Below are positions 33,792 to 39,007 of a stretch of DNA of 39,007 nt, one piece after another; position 1 is the first letter of the stretch, and every line of letters begins with the position of its first letter. The notes under the pieces were generated by a model. The model worked only from the letters and a program-made list of their open reading frames with translations. It ran no database searches and was not told where the DNA came from. A program made the position numbers and the translations under genes. Origin of the DNA: Bacteroidales bacterium (GTDB lineage Bacteria > Bacteroidota > Bacteroidia > Bacteroidales > Muribaculaceae); the NCBI GenBank assembly GCA_900769345.1, contig CAAGGJ010000081.1, positions 1 through 39,007 of the forward strand, in the 5' to 3' direction.

Positions 33792-34181
33792 CTATCGCAA
33801 CGATTTTAAATAATTCGCCCATTCAAGCTGCATTTCTTCCGGAATAGGACAGGCATACCCGGCTAAAGGTATTGATATGAGATATAAACTATCGCCCGGC
33901 TGAATATTATAGTCGACCAATGCCATTTCTCTGCCTTCTTCATCATCAAGCTCCAAAATAGTAAGTTCATCGCCTTCTTCCATTATCTGACCCAATATAT
34001 AATGCATCGGATTTCCACATTTGTCGGTCGTCGGAAGCTCAAACACAGATACGATTCTCTCTATTTGCTCTCGTATTGGCTTATTTGGGTCGGTTACCTC
34101 TACACATACATTCTCAAATTCCGTCCCATCTATGGTTAGATCTATCAAAAATCTGTCATCTTCATCGTCAATGTAAGCCAT
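33792..34181 (-). CDS. Ubiquitin-like protein Ubl2 with C-terminal extension
   Basis: 129 residues, paralogous to Ubl1 across its length (LTIDGTEFENV, PIREQIERIVSVFELP, YILGQIMEEGDE, DYNIQPGDSLYLISIPLAG). Unlike Ubl1 it continues 21 residues beyond the matching Gly108 with a helix-prone tail rich in Leu, Trp and Lys (residues 109-129, YACPIPEEMQLEWAN...). This resembles a precursor that must be trimmed to expose the Gly, a job a JAMM peptidase can do. It contains Cys26, Cys55 and Cys111, Cys111 being in the tail and a possible target of the adjacent radical SAM enzyme. It starts 31 bases after the DUF2931 gene. Confidence 0.9.
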   Translation of the reverse strand: MAYIDDEDDRFLIDLTIDGTEFENVCVEVTDPNKPIREQIERIVSVFELPTTDKCGNPMHYILGQIMEEGDELTILELDDEEGREMALVDYNIQPGDSLYLISIPLAGYACPIPEEMQLEWANYLKSLR

Positions 34182-34212
34182 AATATGCCCTTTCCTTTAA
34201 TTATCTATTATC

Positions 34213-35265
34213 TTACCATATCCAAGCACCTCGCTCTTGATTATAGTTATCCGAACGATAGTCTTCAAATTTATTTTTGAATACTATAAGCTGGTAAACA
34301 TCCTCGGCTATTACCTGAGGCTCGTTCAAACCATAGCGGTAAAGAGCCAACTCATATTTCTTTTGTTCGGCGTCGATACGGATGATAAAATCGGTCTTCG
34401 TTTCAGGATGTGCCCCGAAAAAACGGTCAAACGTCTCCCGTATTCTATCGTCTTCAAGCCAAAAATGCGCCGAATACTCCGAATTTCCTATACGCCAATG
34501 CACCCTGAGTTTCTTAGGCTTGCCCGCCGAATGATACCTCAGCAATCCCCCATCTCTAAGCTTATCATAAGTGCCATCGTAGAGCGATTCTTCGATATAG
34601 CCAAATTCTGCTGCGATCTCTGCAGTATCAACTTTTTCCCATCTCTCTTCATCGCTATCCCAATGTTCAAAAGCACATATGTAGCGATAGGAGAATTGCC
34701 TCATATAGTTGACATATAGCGATTTCATAGCTTTAGCGTCCGATATGCCGGTAAGATAGCCTTCGCATTTTCTATCTTTTATAATGTTGTCGCAATATTT
34801 TTCAACAGTAATAGTGGGATTAGAAGGAAGGAAATCTTCCATTTCCACATCTGTAGTTTCACCTGTAGTCCATTCTGCTATTATCTGCTTCCTATCATTG
34901 CGGAACCATATTGCCACACCTCCACCGGGTGCCATACCCACTATTATATATTCTATTGGCAAATCCTCGTCTTGTTTATGGCTCGTTTGCCATAACTTTT
35001 GCAAATGAGCACTATCCAAATCGAGTTCGCACGAATAGAATTGTCGCTCCGGTATCGACAACCACACCATATCCACCCCCGAGGGAATTTCCGTTAACGG
35101 GCGGTCGAGCAACACCGTCGACAATGGTTGCCCCCATTCACCCGAATAGGGATAACGCTTGGGAATATCCATTACATCATTCTTATTCCCATAATAAACG
35201 AATGCGAAAAAAGTATCTGCAGGATAACTTTCCGGGGCGGAACCCGACAGAAATATCTCATTCAT
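34213..35265 (-). CDS. DUF2931-like protein, candidate immunity or accessory factor
   Basis: 350 residues. The first half has DUF2931 hallmarks: VYYG near residue 28, PSGVDMVWLS (61-70), RQFYSCELDL and IIVGMAPGGGVAIWF. The second half (about 165-350) repeats an acidic alpha/beta style (KLRVHWRIGN, AEQKKYELALYRYG) and may be a second domain. DUF2931 members occur beside T6SS lipase effectors and are often lipoproteins; here no signal peptide or lipobox is visible, so it would stay in the cytosol. It follows the DUF2235 gene by 52 bases. An immunity role is a neighbourhood inference; an adaptor is equally possible. Confidence 0.65.
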   Translation of the reverse strand: MNEIFLSGSAPESYPADTFFAFVYYGNKNDVMDIPKRYPYSGEWGQPLSTVLLDRPLTEIPSGVDMVWLSIPERQFYSCELDLDSAHLQKLWQTSHKQDEDLPIEYIIVGMAPGGGVAIWFRNDRKQIIAEWTTGETTDVEMEDFLPSNPTITVEKYCDNIIKDRKCEGYLTGISDAKAMKSLYVNYMRQFSYRYICAFEHWDSDEERWEKVDTAEIAAEFGYIEESLYDGTYDKLRDGGLLRYHSAGKPKKLRVHWRIGNSEYSAHFWLEDDRIRETFDRFFGAHPETKTDFIIRIDAEQKKYELALYRYGLNEPQVIAEDVYQLIVFKNKFEDYRSDNYNQERGAWIW

Positions 35266-35317
35266 ATTTTGTTAGCTCCTCTCTTAATCCTTAATTATGA
35301 ATCTCTTCACTGCTTAA

Positions 35318-38077
35318 TTATAACTCCACTTTTGTAACTTTGGCATTACTAGAGTAATCATACAGATATTTCTCACTTTTATCTCCGTTACCCTTATATA
35401 CTCTGCGCATAATCACCAGCTTATCAGGGCTCATCTTATCCGACACCGATGGCGGATTTACCAAAAGGTTGTCAGCCGGGCTTACAAGCTGTTGATTAGA
35501 TGAAAAATGCAAATATTTACACCTTAACAATCGATATTGCTCGTATTCCGGAACGCATATATATCTTCCATTATTAACTGCTGCTGCAGCAAGTACAGTG
35601 CTATATAGTATTTTCAGGTCTGATGGCACTCCATAATTATCTGTGGGATACGTCTCAAATAGCACTTTCCCATCTTGTTGAGCTCTATCGTACATCACTT
35701 TTAGCGTGACATTGCTATAACCGGGATGGCTATATTTATAAAGAGCTACGTTTTCTATATCGGTTTTAGTAATGGTCTTTGTGTTCTTTATCAATATAGT
35801 TTTGTCTGCAGACTCTAAGTCTTCATCCGAAGCTCGTCCTGAGCGAGGTCTGCCTTCTATAGCTACAGTCGAATCCGGGACCCATCCCAATGCCTTTAAT
35901 GCTTCCTCACTCACAGCTTTATAAGCATTTTCCGATGAGTTGTAACAAGCCGGGATATCATTATACATATACAACCGGCTCCTTTTTATGTCAAGCAATC
36001 GTTTGTCTTTATCTTTAACAATGTCATAAATACAACCCACGGTATCTTTCGCTTCTGATGCTACCGACTTTATATCGCTTGCCAGGTCCTTTATCCCATC
36101 CGATATGGTTTGTATCGGCAATAAATCCCTAACTTTTCGCTTCAAAGTTTCCATCAACCCCCTACCTGTATCCTTTATCTCCGAAGCAACATCGCCAATA
36201 CTATCGCTCAATGCATCTATGGCATCTAATGTAAGCGCAGTATCGGCAAAGGGACTACCGGCCGGTAATAGCATCCTGCCCACTGCTGCGCTTGTAGATA
36301 CTATTTGCCCTGTGTCGCCTATACTTTCTTTAACTGCCCCAATAATACCGGTCACTCCTTCCATTGCTTCAGTACCATTGTTCACAATAGCTTTACCTAT
36401 TGCACTCAAATTATCGAATGGATTGCCACCTGATTCAACCTCTGATTTTATAGCTGATATGATAGACGGATTCGGATTCGTATTCCTATTCACTTCATTA
36501 TATGACTGACACAACAAGTCTCTCAACTGATGGGCAGTAACATTAGCTTTGTGAACAGTATCCTTTACCGACTCATAGGTGCTGATTGACTCATCTACCA
36601 CTTTTGTCGTTCCGCTTGCCACCATACCGGTCTTCATCATTTCCACTCCTTTCAGCACTTCTTTCACGTTGTTTGCTATTTCAAATGACGAAGATAAGGT
36701 GTCCTGTATGCCCTTGGCTACTTCTACAGCACCTTCCACCTGATGGATTATTTCATCCATATTGGTTATTTTCGACTTATTGATGATTTTCAAAGCGTCG
36801 AGTCCGAAACTTGCGCCACCACCTATGTCGGTATGGCATCCGGGCATCAATATCTCTGTACCTGACGAATTGATGGAATCCTCGATGTCGACCAATGCGA
36901 AGTTTGCCCTATTTTCATCGAGCGCACATATATGAAGCGTTTTTACTGCCTCCGATGTGTGGTTAAGATAAAAATCTCGCACATTATCATCGTGATAAAG
37001 CGATTTATTGTATACCGAAAATTCCTCGTTTTTTTCTTTTAGTTTTAACACATCCGACAGTTTCAGGTTTAATGCATCTCGCAATATTCCCACCGACGAA
37101 ACAGTGTCGTATATCCCCAAAAAGTCGATTGCCTTTTTCTCGATAGCCGAGGCGTTATCTTTCTCGTGTAGCGGCAAAAAGGTGCTACCACTCCCGGTAA
37201 ATAGTTTCAAATCGGCCTCACTTATCGTGTAATTGTCCTTGGGGTTTATTAAATATGTGAATAATCGCGCAGTTGTGGAGCCTCTACTAAACCCGAAAAT
37301 CTGAAAATGAAGAGAAACCCTGGGAATCTTCCCACCTTGTGGAACAGAATACTTTTCTACTAACGTTTTCACTCTCTGAGCCATACGGCGGCACTTTTCC
37401 GATATGCCGGTGCCACCCACACCGAATCCCAATCCTAATACATCTCCCACATAATCATGTTTCCAGATATAAAGATTGGTATCCGTTCCGCTTCCTTCGA
37501 TATATAGTGGCTCTCTTATTATCTTTTTCCCGTCCTTCTCTTCTTCACATTTTTTGTATAGACTGCTTAAGATAGCCGGATTGGTATAAGTAGAGCCGTT
37601 ACCCATCGAATAGAGTGATGTATCTTGAAACCACGATGTATCGCTATCGCTTATATCAGCCATTTTCGATAATTTGTCGTATGCTTTATCATACTTTTTC
37701 TGATTATCGCCGGCATATGACCGTGCTCCATATTCTGCAGCCTGCTTATCGATGTCGGCTTTTGCCGTTTTGCCTAATCCATATATTTTATCCAAGTCCG
37801 AACGATTGAACACACCTTTACCGTCGCCGGTTTCCCAATAATCACGATCGTGAGCCAACATTGCCGATAGTGATTCTATACCTCTTGCTTCCAGCTTCTT
37901 TTTGTGCTTTTTATACAAACTTTTGCGCCGGCTATATTGTCCAACCATAGCCTGGCTCATATTATTGTTCGTTCCATCAAAGAAGACACCAATGTAGAGG
38001 ATGATATCTACATTCTCCATTTCATCCTTTTGCTGAAAGGACACATCTCTTGCTTTATCAGTAGCAGAAGTGGGCAT
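35318..38077 (-). CDS. DUF2235 (Tle1-like) phospholipase-type protein, candidate effector
   Basis: 919 residues, no signal peptide. The N-terminal alpha/beta-hydrolase of the DUF2235 type is clear: ILYIGVFFDGTNNNM (26-40), nucleophile elbow GFSRG (S264 in GFSRGSTTARLF), FLGIYDTVSSVG with D324, and PGCHTDIGGG with H415: a complete Ser-Asp-His triad. The middle (about 430-690) is long amphipathic helix with repeated KGIQDTL/SIGDVASEIKDTG-type segments, perhaps membrane- or partner-binding. The C-terminal ~180 residues hold RPRSGRASDEDLES and beta segments. Tle1 effectors hydrolyse phospholipids after T6SS delivery. Next to a PAAR-like protein on one side and DUF2931 on the other, this fits an effector cassette. 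Confidence 0.85.
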   Translation of the reverse strand: MPTSATDKARDVSFQQKDEMENVDIILYIGVFFDGTNNNMSQAMVGQYSRRKSLYKKHKKKLEARGIESLSAMLAHDRDYWETGDGKGVFNRSDLDKIYGLGKTAKADIDKQAAEYGARSYAGDNQKKYDKAYDKLSKMADISDSDTSWFQDTSLYSMGNGSTYTNPAILSSLYKKCEEEKDGKKIIREPLYIEGSGTDTNLYIWKHDYVGDVLGLGFGVGGTGISEKCRRMAQRVKTLVEKYSVPQGGKIPRVSLHFQIFGFSRGSTTARLFTYLINPKDNYTISEADLKLFTGSGSTFLPLHEKDNASAIEKKAIDFLGIYDTVSSVGILRDALNLKLSDVLKLKEKNEEFSVYNKSLYHDDNVRDFYLNHTSEAVKTLHICALDENRANFALVDIEDSINSSGTEILMPGCHTDIGGGASFGLDALKIINKSKITNMDEIIHQVEGAVEVAKGIQDTLSSSFEIANNVKEVLKGVEMMKTGMVASGTTKVVDESISTYESVKDTVHKANVTAHQLRDLLCQSYNEVNRNTNPNPSIISAIKSEVESGGNPFDNLSAIGKAIVNNGTEAMEGVTGIIGAVKESIGDTGQIVSTSAAVGRMLLPAGSPFADTALTLDAIDALSDSIGDVASEIKDTGRGLMETLKRKVRDLLPIQTISDGIKDLASDIKSVASEAKDTVGCIYDIVKDKDKRLLDIKRSRLYMYNDIPACYNSSENAYKAVSEEALKALGWVPDSTVAIEGRPRSGRASDEDLESADKTILIKNTKTITKTDIENVALYKYSHPGYSNVTLKVMYDRAQQDGKVLFETYPTDNYGVPSDLKILYSTVLAAAAVNNGRYICVPEYEQYRLLRCKYLHFSSNQQLVSPADNLLVNPPSVSDKMSPDKLVIMRRVYKGNGDKSEKYLYDYSSNAKVTKVEL

Positions 38078-38087
38078 ATCTTAATAT

Positions 38088-39007
38088 CTAAAATACTTCT
38101 TTCTTTTGTTTGGGCAAATCACTTTGTGATATGGCTTTCTGACCATTGTCGGTAATGGTAATCACGCCACCATAACAGCATCGGCAAAACGATGTTTTCA
38201 GCAATGCAGGCTTGCCTTTTACTATAAAATCATCCTTGCCCTGCTGCCATTCGGTCATAGTGCCGGGTATGCATGGCATAGGCGTTAATTTGCCATGGTT
38301 GGACGCTGTAGCAGCCCCCGTTGCAGGGTATCTCGTAGTGTGGCATTTGCCAAATGGTGCAATATTATAAAGCGATGCATGGTCGGAAATATTTGCCATA
38401 GGCTCTCCGGTGAGAAACACCGTTCTATCTGGATAGACCGAAAGTCGTGATTTCTTATCTCCAAACGTACACTTCATAGTTGCACCCGAGCATACATAAG
38501 ATGTGGCATTTGCATCATCATTATCCTCATCTTTCTTGTCTTGCTGCTGCGAGGAAGATGTTGCCGAGGCATTGTTACCTCCGGCACTCGTTGGAAGCGC
38601 TTTGGTGACTTGCTTTGCCTTATCGGCATCCTTCAGACCTTTGATTATGGTCTTTGCATCTTTAAATATCTTCTTTCCTGCATCAAAAATAGCTTTTGGG
38701 TCTTTGCTTTGCACAGCACTTAGCAAGCCACCCGCATCAACGGCTAACGTAACAGCTCCACCGCCCAAGGTAAGCGTCTTGTTAAGTGCCGCCACAACTT
38801 TGGTGTTATGCAAATTTCCTATATACTTCAATATCGGATTCCCTGTAACCTCTTGCCCTATTCCCTTCTGATATGTCATTATCATATTGTTAATGGAATT
38901 GGCAACACGCTCAGTAGCATTTACTATACCCTTTACACCCGCTTCAATCTTCTTGGCAGCTTCTATAGGATTTCGATAGCTGCCGCCAAATACATGTAAT
39001 GCGTCCT
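38088..39007 (-). CDS. PAAR-like (DUF4280) protein, N-terminus beyond the window
   Basis: The frame is open to the right edge (there is an internal ATG at 38885, but 40 codons continue upstream of it), so at least 306 residues are visible and the start is off-window. The visible N-terminal part is helical with an Ala/Gly-rich hydrophobic stretch (TLGGGAVTLAVDAGGLLSAV). The C-terminal ~120 residues match DUF4280: CSGATMKCTFGDKKSRLSV, MANISDHA, NIAPFGKC, LTPMPCIPGT, GKPALLKTSFCRCCYGG. This family behaves like a PAAR cap, sitting on the VgrG spike tip and loading effectors, here probably the DUF2235 lipase that follows 10 bases later. Confidence 0.85.
   Translation of the reverse strand, partial: DALHVFGGSYRNPIEAAKKIEAGVKGIVNATERVANSINNMIMTYQKGIGQEVTGNPILKYIGNLHNTKVVAALNKTLTLGGGAVTLAVDAGGLLSAVQSKDPKAIFDAGKKIFKDAKTIIKGLKDADKAKQVTKALPTSAGGNNASATSSSQQQDKKDEDNDDANATSYVCSGATMKCTFGDKKSRLSVYPDRTVFLTGEPMANISDHASLYNIAPFGKCHTTRYPATGAATASNHGKLTPMPCIPGTMTEWQQGKDDFIVKGKPALLKTSFCRCCYGGVITITDNGQKAISQSDLPKQKKEVF

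Noticed and set aside
7688..39007. CBASS or Bil-type antiviral operon
   Set aside because: No CD-NTase or cap effector is present, and a Bil operon has few soluble genes; the baseplate, kinase and envelope genes point to another system.
7688..39007. Type VII (ESX) secretion locus, suggested by YukD-like Ubls with kinase and FHA
   Set aside because: No FtsK/EccC ATPase or WXG100 substrate is seen, while TssE/F/K-like proteins, PAAR-like and Tle1-like proteins favour a type VI-like machine.
1..39007. CRISPR array, tRNA/rRNA genes, insertion sequences or prophage integrase
   Set aside because: No regular direct-repeat/spacer pattern, cloverleaf, transposase or integrase motif was found; the only repeats are those at 453-911.

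Overview
The window looks like a chromosomal segment of a Bacteroidales gut commensal (Muribaculaceae, Bacteroides or Prevotella-like). The reasons are a Bacteroidales-type MiaB C-terminus, TAnnTTTG-type promoter boxes, BACON domains, GH76 and GH84 hydrolases with Bacteroidales-style signal peptides, and no obvious Shine-Dalgarno use. Assignments rest on motifs read by eye; no database was searched.

Left part (1-7600): the 3' end of miaB, a non-coding stretch with two copies of a ~157 bp hairpin-bearing repeat, and a small membrane protein overlapped by a winged-helix regulator. Next come a membrane glycosyltransferase on the minus strand and two secreted plus-strand glycan hydrolases, GH76 (alpha-mannanase type) and GH84 (beta-N-acetylglucosaminidase type). 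A strong bidirectional terminator at 7602-7648 closes this part.

Right part (7688-39007, at least 31 kb): one unbroken minus-strand run of 25 tightly spaced or overlapping genes, read right to left and open at the right edge. In transcription order it holds (1) a PAAR-like DUF4280 protein (partial), a DUF2235/Tle1-like lipase candidate effector and a DUF2931 protein; (2) a ubiquitin-like system: two paralogous ubiquitin-like proteins flanking a radical SAM/SPASM enzyme, an E2 with HPN motif and active-site Cys, two envelope proteins, a membrane-anchored JAMM peptidase, a membrane RING-H2 protein with VWA and FHA-like domains, a small barrel protein and an E1; (3) type VI secretion baseplate-like proteins (TssG-like, TssK-like with a chitobiase-type C-terminus, gp25/TssE-like, TssF-like); (4) a hydrophobic pretoxin-like protein and a LysM glucosaminidase; (5) two paralogous transmembrane Ser/Thr kinases, a BACON/beta-barrel outer-membrane protein, a lipoprotein, a WG-repeat-like protein and a PP2C phosphatase.

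Interpretation: this appears to be a type VI-like contractile apparatus whose envelope-anchoring and control functions are joined to a full E1-E2-E3-deconjugase ubiquitin-like pathway and a kinase/phosphatase/FHA circuit. Prokaryotic E1/E2/RING/JAB/YukD-like sets have been described from comparative genomics. I do not recall a report of one built into a TssE/F/G/K cluster, and that coupling is the main discovery candidate. Sheath, tube, spike and ClpV genes are not in the window; if the system is complete they should lie beyond 39007 or elsewhere in the genome.
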